DNA from: Branchiostoma belcheri
Taxonomy: Eukaryota; Chordata; Leptocardii; Amphioxiformes; Branchiostomatidae
Length of the DNA stretch: 64,000 nucleotides
Reading direction: 5' to 3'
NCBI RefSeq assembly: GCF_001625305.1
Contig: NW_017804453.1
Span: 825,350 to 889,349, forward strand
Positions 49,501-57,800 of the stretch are shown here, piece by piece. The notes below the pieces were generated by a model. The model ran no database searches. It was not told the origin of the DNA and worked only from the letters and a program-made list of their open reading frames with translations. Positions within the stretch are counted from its first letter, which is position 1, and each line of letters starts with the position of its first letter. The position numbers and the translations under genes were made by a program.

Positions 49501-50191
49501 ACGAGTATGACTGTCCACCCCCCAAAGCCAAAGCAAGGCGTATACATGTAGTCTGCCTATATGCAAGTATCCTGATTTCTACCATAAACGGATCACAAAT
49601 TATGCATTTTGACTCATTAGGCCACTCCAATTTGATTTGTTGGTTCTGATCGACAGGGCGGGAAAAATAAAAAAACAGGGCTAAGCATCCTACGATAGCC
49701 AAAAAACTATGCCAGGCCCGTTTACAATTCAAAGAATCAAACAAATGAATTATTAAACTTTTTGTTATGCATGAAAGATGGAAAAGCTGCAACAACTCTG
49801 ATTCTGAACTGAAGAGACTTCGTACTTCCCTCAACTGTTGGTGACAAAATATGAGCATTTTGAGCATTCAGAGGCTGAATTTCTTTTTTTTAAATCAGAA
49901 AAAATAAAGCGGGCGAATACGTGAACCAAGCAATTAAATTGCTTTACTGTTCCACCACACATGCCGTGCCGCGTGGAACACCAAAAAGTCGGCGACACTA
50001 CCTACCCCATATTGGGCCAACTAGTATAAAGATGAGTGTAAAAGTCCGAAATCTAGCGAATAGCCCTTGAATACTAGTAAACAGTTTACCTCCTGTAGAC
50101 ACTGAATGACTTTCTCCATGTACGACCGCTGACAAGCGTAGGGCTCAAAGGGGAAATCCACGTCCACACCACGGATCTTCAAGAACACCAT
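19524..50191 (-). CDS. RTEL1: Regulator of telomere elongation helicase 1, 32 exons
   Basis: A superfamily 2, XPD-type iron-sulfur DNA helicase of the nucleus that unwinds D-loops, T-loops and G-quadruplexes to protect telomeres and limit recombination. I traced 32 exons from ATG (50191-50189) to TGA (19526-19524); all junctions agree in phase except one apparent 1-base frameshift in exon 24. The model gives 1178 residues after allowing for it, near human RTEL1. The start aligns residue for residue with the vertebrate N-terminus ('[10 protein letters not shown]'). Domain blocks with exon coordinates are listed separately. RTEL1 rather than FANCJ or DDX11 is indicated by the Cys spacing, the Arch sequence and a harmonin-homology domain ('[10 protein letters not shown]'). 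Introns total about 27 kb and hold a LINE, several MITEs and hairpins. One intron (after exon 5) uses a GC donor. Confidence 0.93.
21213..21430. mobile_element. Degenerate copy of the GGCCCGGTCAC MITE family
   Basis: It starts near 'GGGCTCAGTCACGTACATG', carries the interior 'GTTCAGCTGTGTTGTTATTG' and 'TTCACAGCCTGTTTGAAAA', and ends near 'AAAAGTGACTGCA'. It lies in RTEL1 intron 28. Boundaries are approximate. Confidence 0.45.
22947..24865 (-). mobile_element. 5'-truncated LINE-type retrotransposon in RTEL1 intron 24
   Basis: A 14-bp target duplication GACATTCTTATCAT is present at 22933-22946 and 24866-24879. Between them lies a minus-strand LINE whose 3' end is a short A-rich repeat (AAATAAATAAA on the - strand, next to 22947). 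The 5' end is truncated inside the RT domain. It is in the same orientation as RTEL1 and between exon 24 (24992-25105) and exon 25 (22638-22694). Confidence 0.88.
23253..24854 (-). pseudogene. Reverse transcriptase of the RTEL1 intronic LINE, one in-frame stop
   Basis: RT motifs in order: '[13 protein letters not shown]', '[15 protein letters not shown]' (first Asp), '[20 protein letters not shown]', and 'CFADDTSLY' (catalytic DD), then 'LHPDKCKVM' and 'THLGVTI'. One frame runs from 24854 to 23253, broken only by TAG at 24063-24065, where related elements read on into '[11 protein letters not shown]'. A Cys/His cluster near the C-terminus ('[17 protein letters not shown]') resembles the terminal zinc-knuckle-like motif of several LINE clades. 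With the RT N-terminus and endonuclease missing it cannot move by itself. The single stop suggests a fairly recent insertion. Confidence 0.88.
26466..37714 (-). CDS. RTEL1: RTEL1 exons 14-22: helicase domain 2
   Basis: Exons 37491-37714, 33460-33573, 32148-32188, 29270-29355, 28867-28944, 28290-28367, 27523-27657, 26928-27043 and 26466-26589. Seen in order: '[12 protein letters not shown]' and '[13 protein letters not shown]' (motif III region), '[13 protein letters not shown]', '[12 protein letters not shown]' (motif IV), '[15 protein letters not shown]' with '[10 protein letters not shown]' (motif V), and '[15 protein letters not shown]' (motif VI with the Arg finger). The block ends with '[17 protein letters not shown]'. 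Introns of 3.9 kb (33574-37490) and 2.8 kb (29356-32147) interrupt it. Confidence 0.92.
27183..27347. mobile_element. Fold-back hairpin element in RTEL1 intron 20
   Basis: Arms 27183-27248 and 27281-27347 are inverted repeats: 'GTTCTTTATTCACAAC' ... 'TTTCTGTGACCATCTGTCAC' against 'GTGACAGACGGTCACAGAAA' ... 'GTTGTGAATAAAGAAC'. The loop is about 32 bases. A related half-arm ('TTGTTGAATAAAGAACC') is seen near 28800. Confidence 0.75.
29356..32147 (-). other. RTEL1 intron 16 (2.8 kb)
   Basis: No exon or RNA gene recognised. A dispersed repeat ('ATCAACTGAAACTC...CACTTCCAATCCTTGCTG', about 31885-31990) matches 38337-38465. TACATGTA words occur at about 30204, 31113, 31247, 31257 and 31952. Confidence 0.45.
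33675..34063. mobile_element. MITE-like element, GGCCACACCAAT family, degenerate
   Basis: Left end 'GCTCACACCAATCTAATTTCTTGG', right end 'CAACTTGTTGTGGCC', each flanked by TAA. The interior 'ACAGGATGCCTAGGCCTGT' also occurs at 44213-44232 and in inverted form near 49678-49695, which defines a family. In RTEL1 intron 14. Confidence 0.6.
36464..36676. mobile_element. Degenerate copy of the GGCCCGGTCAC MITE family
   Basis: Interior words 'AATTCAGCTGTCTTGTTATG', 'CTTAGATCCTTGTCGG' and 'GTTCTGTCACAGCCTGCC' match the 4652 copy. The ends are eroded. In RTEL1 intron 14. Confidence 0.5.
38001..40279 (-). CDS. RTEL1: RTEL1 exons 9-13: Arch domain
   Basis: Exons 40138-40279, 39338-39376, 38994-39072, 38489-38654 and 38001-38075 continue in phase from the DEAH exon. 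Recognisable stretches include '[17 protein letters not shown]', '[10 protein letters not shown]' and '[15 protein letters not shown]', which track the vertebrate Arch domain, the module that with the iron-sulfur domain encircles single-stranded DNA. Exon 10 is only 39 bases and rests on phase plus the 'ELIKLK' match. Confidence 0.85.
38320..38465. repeat. Dispersed repeat (AAAACAATACTTCTG...GGAAGTAATAAG)
   Basis: This stretch shares 'CCAATCAACTGAAAC' and 'CACTCATTTCCAATCCT' with 31890-31960, and 'CCCAAAACAATACTTCTG' with 40108-40125. It lies in RTEL1 intron 12, ending just before exon 12. The family is not identified; no RNA polymerase III boxes were confirmed. Confidence 0.5.
39785..40137. 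repeat. Dispersed repeat copy next to RTEL1 exon 9
   Basis: 'GACTTCCAGGAAGCATT', 'GACCTTCAATGTCACCCCATTT' type sequence followed by Pro-codon-like CCT/ACC-rich DNA and 'CCCAAAACAATACTTCTGTA'. It resembles 40625-40850, where 'CAAGTTGACCCCATTTCCTG' is repeated. It abuts the exon 9 donor at 40137. Confidence 0.45.
40499..50191 (-). CDS. RTEL1: RTEL1 exons 1-8: helicase domain 1 and iron-sulfur domain
   Basis: Exons 50090-50191, 47138-47357, 46111-46207, 45536-45620, 44353-44413, 43772-43847, 42397-42481 and 40499-40564 encode residues 1-264. Exon 2 has Walker A (SPTGTGKT, residues 42-49). Exon 3 has motif Ia ('[11 protein letters not shown]'). The four iron-sulfur Cys are C154 (exon 4), C172 and C181 (exon 5) and C216 (exon 7); spacings of 17, 8 and 34 residues equal those of human RTEL1. 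Exon 8 carries Walker B as DEAH at residues 259-262. Exon 5 ends in G|GCAAGT, a GC-AG intron. The acceptor of exon 4 follows a long T run. Confidence 0.92.
40625..40850. repeat. Second copy of the same dispersed repeat in RTEL1 intron 7
   Basis: It contains 'CAAGTTGACCCCATTTCCTG' twice (about 40659 and 40756) and ends with 'AAAACAATACCCCGGGAAGTAA', an eroded form of the family end. Non-coding. Confidence 0.45.
40851..42396 (-). other. Remainder of RTEL1 intron 7
   Basis: No exon recognised. Moderately AT-rich DNA with a short GT run at about 40880. The open frames at 41452-41925 are not supported by any family match. Confidence 0.4.
43934..44318. mobile_element. MITE-like element, GGCCACACCAATTTAATT family
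   Basis: The best-preserved copy: left 'GGCCACACCAATTTAATTTC', right 'GAAATTAAATTGGTGTGGCC', with 'GGTTAAC' and 'GTTAACC' further inward and TTA on both sides. Interior non-coding, with T-rich tract near 44240. It lies between RTEL1 exons 5 and 6. Confidence 0.8.
48222..48340. repeat. Inverted copy of the AAAACAATACTTCC dispersed repeat
   Basis: 'CCAGGAATGGAAGTATTGTT' followed by 'GGTTTGTAGTTGAGG' and a G-rich stretch is the reverse complement of the form at 38380-38450. In RTEL1 intron 1. Confidence 0.5.
49617..49945. mobile_element. MITE-like element, GGCCACTCCAATTTGATT family (right end eroded)
   Basis: Left 'TTAGGCCACTCCAATTTGAT', right 'CCAAGCAATTAAATTGCTTTA'. The interior 'ACAGGGCTAAGCATCCTACG' is the inverse of 'AGGATGCCTAGGCCTGT' in the 33675 and 43934 copies. 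In RTEL1 intron 1. Confidence 0.6.
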
Positions 50192-50899
50192 GATGGGTTT
50201 GTTGATGTCTGTGAAGAGCCTGCTGTGCAAGAGTATCAGATGTTACGGCAAACGTTTCTTTTCCTCTATCAGTAGCGTTGTACAACAACAAAAAATGCCC
50301 CAAGATGCCCCCCAAGATCTATGTTGTGCCCTGGCAAAGTCAGCAAACTGGCGTGAGGAGTCGGAAGGCTCAGAGTTCTTTTGCACAAATTTTCATTTTG
50401 CCGCCATGTTGAATCAGCTGATGAAAAGACGCGTCCATCCTAAATATCCGGGGAACTCTTGCTGTATAGTGGCAATAAATAGAAGCTGATAAAGCACAGT
50501 AGTTTGTAAACACCACGATTTCAAAGATTCTAAAAATATAATAACATATTTACCATAAAATTTCTTGCTATCTTTTGTTTTTGAGACATAAATAGTGACG
50601 TAAAGCAACACATTCCCCAGTCATATGTGGAAGATTCCTCGGGCAAGAGGTCAACGCGCGCGCGAAACTCTCTTCTTCCCGAGCGAAAGGTTTAAATGTT
50701 CATGAAAAGTTAAAAATCCAGTCCCATTAAAATCACTGATTAATATATATTGTTTCAACCGACATCTTGAGATATAAACTGCTCGGCTATCAAATCCCGC
50801 TGGGATAACAAGTTCAAACATGCCTCGCAAATAGTTGACCAATGAGAAACCTTATTTTGCTGATGCATAGCAATAAGCCAATCACATCGCGTATATCGA

Positions 50900-50907
50900 T
50901 CACGTGA
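50900..50907. promoter_or_regulatory. Palindromic E-box TCACGTGA upstream of RTEL1
   Basis: An extended CACGTG E-box, the type bound by USF, MYC or MITF/TFE basic helix-loop-helix factors, lies about 0.7 kb upstream of the RTEL1 start and just upstream of the putative divergent first exon. A role is inferred only from position and motif. Confidence 0.4.
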
Positions 50908-50929
50908 TGATTTGCCTTCAGGCCATTCC

Positions 50930-50995
50930 CGCGCTTTTTGTACAGACGATTTCTCCGATTTTACGCATTCGAGAGGCGTCCGCTCATAGCAGAAG
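50930..50995 (+). other. Putative non-coding first exon of a divergent + strand gene
   Basis: A strong donor AGAAG|GTGAGC lies at 50995/50996, downstream of the E-box and divergent from RTEL1. The 5' boundary is a guess. It would join the exon at 54828 as a 5' UTR. Without transcript data this remains tentative. Confidence 0.3.
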
Positions 50996-53900
50996 GTGAG
51001 CCAGAGTTCAGCTTTTGTTGTTTTGTAGGGGAATAAAGCTGATTTCTCCGAAATATTCCGTCAGAATATAGTTGACACATGGTAGTGGACATAGTCAAAA
51101 CCGAATTTCTCTCTGTCATTGTGTCTAGGTTTATAATTTTTGAGATTTCCATGCCGAAATTTGTGGATCGAAGGCGCTTTGGTATCTTTATCCTGACAAA
51201 ACGAACAGGCCATCTTCTCTCCGACCGTTGGTTTATTGGCGCGCCCCTCGGGCATGTCTGGTCAAATCTGTGCCAAAAATACGTACACTATGGGTCACTT
51301 ATGTGACTATAGTGTAAGAAATTATTTCTAAGTACTGTCAGTGTAAGTTTTGCTCCAAATATTTTGATAAGATTTAGGCTGGGCACAAGCTAGAGTAGAG
51401 CGCACGTGCAAATTCTTGGAAACATAAAGGAGTCGTATCGGATGTCAGCCACAATGCCCCAGTCCACTCCTGAATCCCAAGATGCTGTAATTTCTGTACC
51501 TCCACAAGACTCCAAAACTTCGCCAAAGATTACAATGAATTACGTGTACTGCCAACGAGCAAGATATAATTTGTTCATCAAACTGATGTGCGATATGAAG
51601 CTGGCCAGGATTTTTTTTAATTCCATGGTATTTGTCTGACCCTTTTTGTAAGGACATAATTTTGAGTGTTCATGGTAGGAAAGAGGCCAGTTTTGGAATG
51701 CAATCAAGCACTCTTTTTTCAAGTGCCGATCAGAAAAGGTTGAAAAGAAGTAATCCGCAAGATTATTTTTAGATCATCATAATTCATATGTGTTTGTGTG
51801 TGTGTGTGTGTGTGACTATGTGTACACATGTATGCTCCAGCCTTAATATTTTATTGTGAAAATGTGTCCCTTTCTTTGGGATCTCTGGAACTCCTCTTGA
51901 CGTGTCATGATGACCTCCTTCATTGGTATGAATGTTTTTGCACCTTGTTGATACTTTCAAGCAGTCAATGCACTGTCATGTCCATTTGGTTTGCCCATTT
52001 ATGTGCAACCAAGTGTGATAAAACATTGTTTTCTGATGTATGGACTTCACAAGCTGATTCAGTGGTCAAAACAAGTGTGTAGAAAGTATGTATTCCAGTG
52101 TTTGTCTTGTTGTTTTCCTTTGTCTGCATAATGGTCACTCTGTTTAGTTGACAAATATTTGTTCTGCTAGTTTGAATGAATTAAACTACTTGTGTACATA
52201 ACACTGATACATTTACTGCTGTAGTCGACCATTAGTTTCAAAATATACTGCAGCTCTCAGTGACTTGAACCAAACTCCATTTGGAAGTAAAGTAATCAAG
52301 CAGCACTTACTTTTAGCATCATCATCACTGGATGTTGTGGAATTTGGTCTCCTCATGTCACATCCATTGTTCCCTATTTTGTGAGGATCTATTGTGTACT
52401 GTATATCAGAGTTTTTTGCCCCATTCATGATGCAAAATCAAAACCTTTTTGCTTTTTTCGGCTACAGCATCTGTTCTGACTGAATCGGTTTGCTTTTTCC
52501 CTTGATACAAGGATGATACAGTGATACCGATTAATATTGTATATGGGAAAATCAGGCACGTTATAAGGTAAAAATCATTAGAGGCAAAACTACTCTCAGT
52601 GGTCACTTTTTACACATCAGATAAATTGAAAGCCCATAGGCAATCAAGCCTCTTAAGAATCTTATTGAGTTCGTGACAAGAAACACAAGATGTCTTTATC
52701 TCAATAAAACTAACAAAGGAGACAATCCACTTCGATGCTAATTCCAAGCTGGCTTTTCCCTCTATGTCAATAAATCTATTGTGTGTTCCCAATAATTACT
52801 TGGATTGCAATTTACCCCGTTTGGTGAGTGTTCACATTGGCATTCAGATAGGGCTATAGAATATTACATTACCAGTTGCCCCAGGCAACCAAATTTTACT
52901 TGGGGCAACCTATTTTTGAACCTAGGTTAGTAGGTAGCCCAGCAGTGTGCTACTTGAATTTTAACTTAAGAATGCAGATGCTTTTTAATTTTAGGTACAG
53001 GTGGGGCAACCTAAAATTCTGGTGGGCAACCTAAATTTTGCCGTAGCCTGGTTCAAAGAAGTATTTTGTACACTGATTACTCAACCACTAAATCATGCAA
53101 CTTCCATGTACATTGTTGCAGGAGCTCACAATGGAGTCAGCAATCGTTCTTTCCCACAGTGATGACACCAGCATCTACAATATGAAGATGATAACTCATA
53201 ACCCAGAACCTTGGATATGTTTCAGCAGCAAAATTGCAAATTTCAAGATTTATAAACTACAAGTTCAGTTGTTCGCAAATTTCAGATTGCTGGTGGGTAT
53301 TTTGAGCCAGGCATATGGATCTTCTGCTATCACTTACAAGTTCAATAATGCTAGCCTTGATATTAAAATTTGCATGATAAACTATTGTGCAGTTATCATC
53401 CTTTCAGTGTAATAAATGTGCAGTAATGGAATACAATGATTTTGGGACAATTACGACAAATAATCCGAGTTATGAATTCCCTTATTTAAATGATACAATC
53501 TCAAATATTTAGCAATGAAGAAACAGTACCCTATCACAAGCTCAATAGGAAACCTGAAACCTTTCCCCCAGCCTACTTAAAATCAATATTCGTATAGTTC
53601 TAGATGGTTAAGCCTGTGCAGCGTGCACAATTATGCCATATCACAGTGTAGCAGAAACGCCCACCCCCTAAAGGTGGTATGGCTGAGAAATGGTGCCATT
53701 ATTGTTGCTATAAATGTCACTACCTGAGGGATGGTATGATACAGGATTTCATGGCTCCAGCATCTATTCCCGACAGAAAAGAGCTCTTGTCTCTGGAGTA
53801 GACAGACAGAATATTTGATAAGCTTTTCCTGACTAAAACAATTTGGATGTCGCCGGTGTGAACAGGAAGGCATTACATATTTATGCTTGTCTATCAGTGA

Positions 53901-54825
53901 GAAGACTACATGTAGTTATTTTATCTCTCACATTATTATCGAAGTCAGTATGATTAAAGAACATAAAGATCCATGTAACTATTATAAGATATTTATGGTA
54001 AAACTGATATGTCTCACAGTGCTCATAATATATAATATAATATATATGTGGCTACAGCTGTACTTTCTGTATGATCAAATTTTGAATAAGGAATTTCTTG
54101 TGATAAGTCTGATAAGAAATATTTGTAATCCTCATGCTTTTCAAGAAGGTCTGGCACTAAGACTGACCCAAAATTTTTGCAATGGGCCCTGAATAATTGT
54201 AATGAGTCAGAACAATCATTATTGTATCGGTCATATGATTTATTGTGATATTGGCTTGTATTTGTCAACAATGTACCATATTTTGAAATATATTACTAGT
54301 CAATCACAAAAGTCTATTTACCAGTCAGTTTCTAATCATATTTCCCCATGTAGACAAGGTTCCCATGTTGCCCTTCGTGCAGGTGATGTATGCCATTGAC
54401 TATTAGATTGCTCCTTTCATTTCACAAGGGAGGGAAGTCCATTCAAAACTGTCATGTGCTAAAGATGCAAATAGAGCCCTGCTATAGAGGGAAACAGATT
54501 TGTGTAAAATCAAATCCCCCCTTTTGGCCGGGTACATGTCTTTGTTTTATCACCAACAGTTTGTCTCAAAATTTTGTTAGCCTTAAGACCTCCCCCATTT
54601 TCGTACATAGTTCATCCCGTGGGTCTGGGTCCCCCAATCTCTCTTCCATCAACGACGCAGGTTTGGCCAATCAGGACTCGGCAGGGGAGCGTTCATTATC
54701 GGGGAAGGCGGCATACAACATTTATTTTCCAGACATCAATATTCTGCCCATGCTTCCTTCTCATTTCAGGTGCCCAGCCCTGCCAGAAGTAAGCTGACTC
54801 AGTGCCTTATTTTCTTCTCGCCACA
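50996..54825. other. Presumed first intron of the divergent gene
   Basis: It contains a (GT)n run at about 51793-51813 and a module with repeated 'GGGGCAACCTA' (52880-53040). The open frame from 51442 (MSATMPQSTPESQDAV...) is Ser/Pro-rich and might be an alternative first exon, but has no good donor. Nothing else is recognised. Confidence 0.35.
52868..53045. repeat. Repeat module with GGGCAACCTAAA units
   Basis: 'GGCAACCAAATTTTACTTGG', 'GGGGCAACCTATTTTTG', 'GGGGCAACCTAAAATTCTGG' and 'GGGCAACCTAAATTTTG' are near-repeats within 180 bases. It is probably a decayed dispersed repeat; no protein match is evident. Confidence 0.4.
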
Positions 54826-54847
54826 GGACAGACAACATAGCATCATC

Positions 54848-57800
54848 ATGTCTACGGTCTCTTCCACAGGTTGGTTCCCTTTTTGTTAGATTTGGCATGT
54901 TTTTTTCATGGCTTAAAGGCTACTTTTTTTATGTTAGAATTTTTGCTGTAGTATCGGTTCATTTGGCAATTTCGTCGGTCAGTGAAGTCAAAGAAAAAGT
55001 GATTTAATTTGCCGGATTCTAACGACATGTGGATGTAGTTGAAATTCTAGTATGGTATCTCTCTTTCTCTGGACAGCATCTGCTCGTGGCTAAAATTTTC
55101 CATGTTTGGCATTTTTAATTTTTGCAGGTTTGTCTAGGGGATGTGCAAATGAGGGAAGCAATCTGATTAGTATGACTTGATCATATCTGTAGTTTTGACA
55201 CGCCCATGTCGGCCAATAAGCATGCAAAGCTTTTCGTATTCTCAATGTTATAAGCAATGTATGTCTTCTGTTGATCGAACTTGCTTGTCATGGATAAGGT
55301 TCCTTTTTCAGACAGCTTGGACACTGACATATTCCCATGTCTTCCTCGCCACCTAGCGCTCAGACACACGAGTGATCACGCTTTCCCATTTCAGCTTAGC
55401 TCACTGTCTGCTTGACCCCCATATTTGGAGTGTGCCATTAACATACCTTTTATTCACAGTGCAGTTCTGCAGAACGGTTATCCTATGTCATTGTGTACGT
55501 ACATTAGTAATTTTAAAGGTAAGGAATGCAGAGACATGTTTCAGAATGGAGATTATGCAAATGTAGTGATGATTTGACCATTGGTAATAATGTGATGATT
55601 AGTGGACCTGTCATGTTACTGTCTCTTTTGTCAATGTCAGTCTCAGCAGGCCAACATGCAGTTACCACTGATAGATTATTTCCCAATTTAACTTAATTCA
55701 ACATGGAAGATGATATAGAATTCAGGATGCCACACCACATGAGCCATATAGACTGTTGGTCATTTTAGAATGCAGGCGCACTGGGCCCAGAATGAGTCAT
55801 AAAATTCATGTACAGTATCAGCCAAGTCATAATTTAACCCAAGGCAGCACATTTGCAGTTGGATTTTCACTCTTTTGGTATTTAGTAAACCCTTGCACAG
55901 ATTGTATTCTTAAAAGGTAAGCAGGTTTTGAAGTGTTAATATTGATATTTGTAAAGTGATTGATAAGATCTTCTTTCATGTACTAGCTATACATGTATAT
56001 GTGGAAGCTGCACAGCTTTCCTTTTTGGCCTCAGCTGCCGAAATACAAGAAGTTTATTTGCATTGCAGTACATTTTCCTCATTTGCAAAATCAATGCATC
56101 CTTTAATGATACTAGAAAGTAATACCATATTTAATTTTCATACACAGGTAAAAGTAACCATTGCAGCAAACAGAAAGTGCATTCCAGTCATTTGTGTGTC
56201 TTTTTTACCCTCAACATTCAACAACTATAGAACTTAACGTCTTTCTGCTGCTGACTTACAATAAAGTGTGCAACCAGATTTGGTACATCTTTGACCTGTA
56301 TAATAACTGTATATTCTGCACACAACCCCATACAGTAGTATCAGCCTACATTCTGTGCTATACTTTGTAAGGCTGCAAGCCAGGTTGAATCATGACCATG
56401 CATGTATAACATTACAGATCCATCCTGTCTGGACAGGGTTTTCTCCACTATGGTCAATTTAATTCACGGAAGTGTAATGGAACGTACATGTCGGACCAGC
56501 TTGTTTCCATTTTCCATGCCTCTCTGCTTCCAAGAATGAGCGGTGCCCCTTCATACAACTCAATAATTCCATTTGGCCAGCTGACAAGATTACCATAGGG
56601 ATTAATGTAGTTTCAGACTGGGATCAAAACTGGCAGTTAATCAATGACACGGGTTTGGGTCCTTCCAAAAAGCTCTTAGCATGCAGAAGCAAGGTGATGT
56701 AATGTAGTGTTATGCATAGAAGCCTAGTTAATGGCTCAATATTGCACTGTTAAACACCATATTTTAGGCATCCTGGCAGGTTATTATTTAATTCTTATTA
56801 AATTTCTTCGTGCAAAACAAATTATTGTACAGTGTGATTGTATGGTACATGACTGTACATGTGCTTTACATGTATGATACATACATAAGTATTCAGGCAA
56901 AAAGACCACTTGCATGTATCCTGAAGTATTTGATCATGTTATCTTGTGGTAGGTATGTACCAGTAGAAGAAATCTTCAATCTTAAACAGATATGCATTAT
57001 GATGTGGTGGCAACCAGAAATTTAAGTTCCTACCATTTTGATACAATTGTATATGAATTTGTCCTTCAAACCCATCAGAATTTTGGCACTGCCAAATGAT
57101 TTGTACTTTTGATTGAAATCTTTTAAAAAGAATTCAGTTGATAACCCAGAGCAAAAAGAAATCAAAACTGTCTTTTGAAAATTTTGATAGATATAGATGG
57201 ATGTATATGCTACTGCAATTTTTGTATAGATGCCATGACAGTTCGGATGTTGTTCAGTTATAATCATAAATGGTACACTTGGGATCTCATTCAATCTTTA
57301 ACATGAATCACAGTGTTGAAATAGCCGATAATGTCTCAATATTAGAGTTTTAGCACCACCCCAGAAAGTCATTAAATTGTTGGTGCTATCCGGTCTAATT
57401 TATCTTACATCATATGAGTCATCTCACCCATGAAAAGAAAATGGAGTCAAAATGTATGCCATGACTGTAAACACATATCTGTAACACATATCACATATAA
57501 CACATATCAGTCCAAAATACAAATTACGTTGGGGTTCATGTATGTGATACACATATCTCCCTGAGAACCATATTGCAAAGCCATCATTGTTATTTGATAC
57601 CGAATGTAGCCTTCTGCACTAAAAAATGTCTCACCCAACATTAATAATTAGTAGTACTTTTAGACAACCATGGGAGGGATTGGTGATCAATGCTTCCTCG
57701 ACGCTGATGTTTCAAATAAGTCAGAAACCTCTAAATCATTAAGTGTATCAGGTCCTACTAAGTCTGCAAGCCATACTGATAAGCAACAAATGGTCATCCA

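Larger units (their letters stand above)
47358..50089 (-). other. RTEL1 intron 1 (2.7 kb)
   Basis: It holds an inverted copy of the AAAACAATACTTCC dispersed repeat (about 48222-48340) and a MITE at 49617-49945. No exon was found. First introns often carry regulatory sites, but none is identifiable here. Confidence 0.5.

Noticed and set aside
19524-50191. Identification as FANCJ/BRIP1, DDX11 or XPD
   Set aside because: The four-Cys spacing (17, 8, 34), the Arch sequence and the harmonin-homology domain fit RTEL1 specifically.
54390-54797. 135-codon + strand frame just before the 54848 exon
   Set aside because: The composition is not protein-like and it is crossed by the acceptor region of the next exon.
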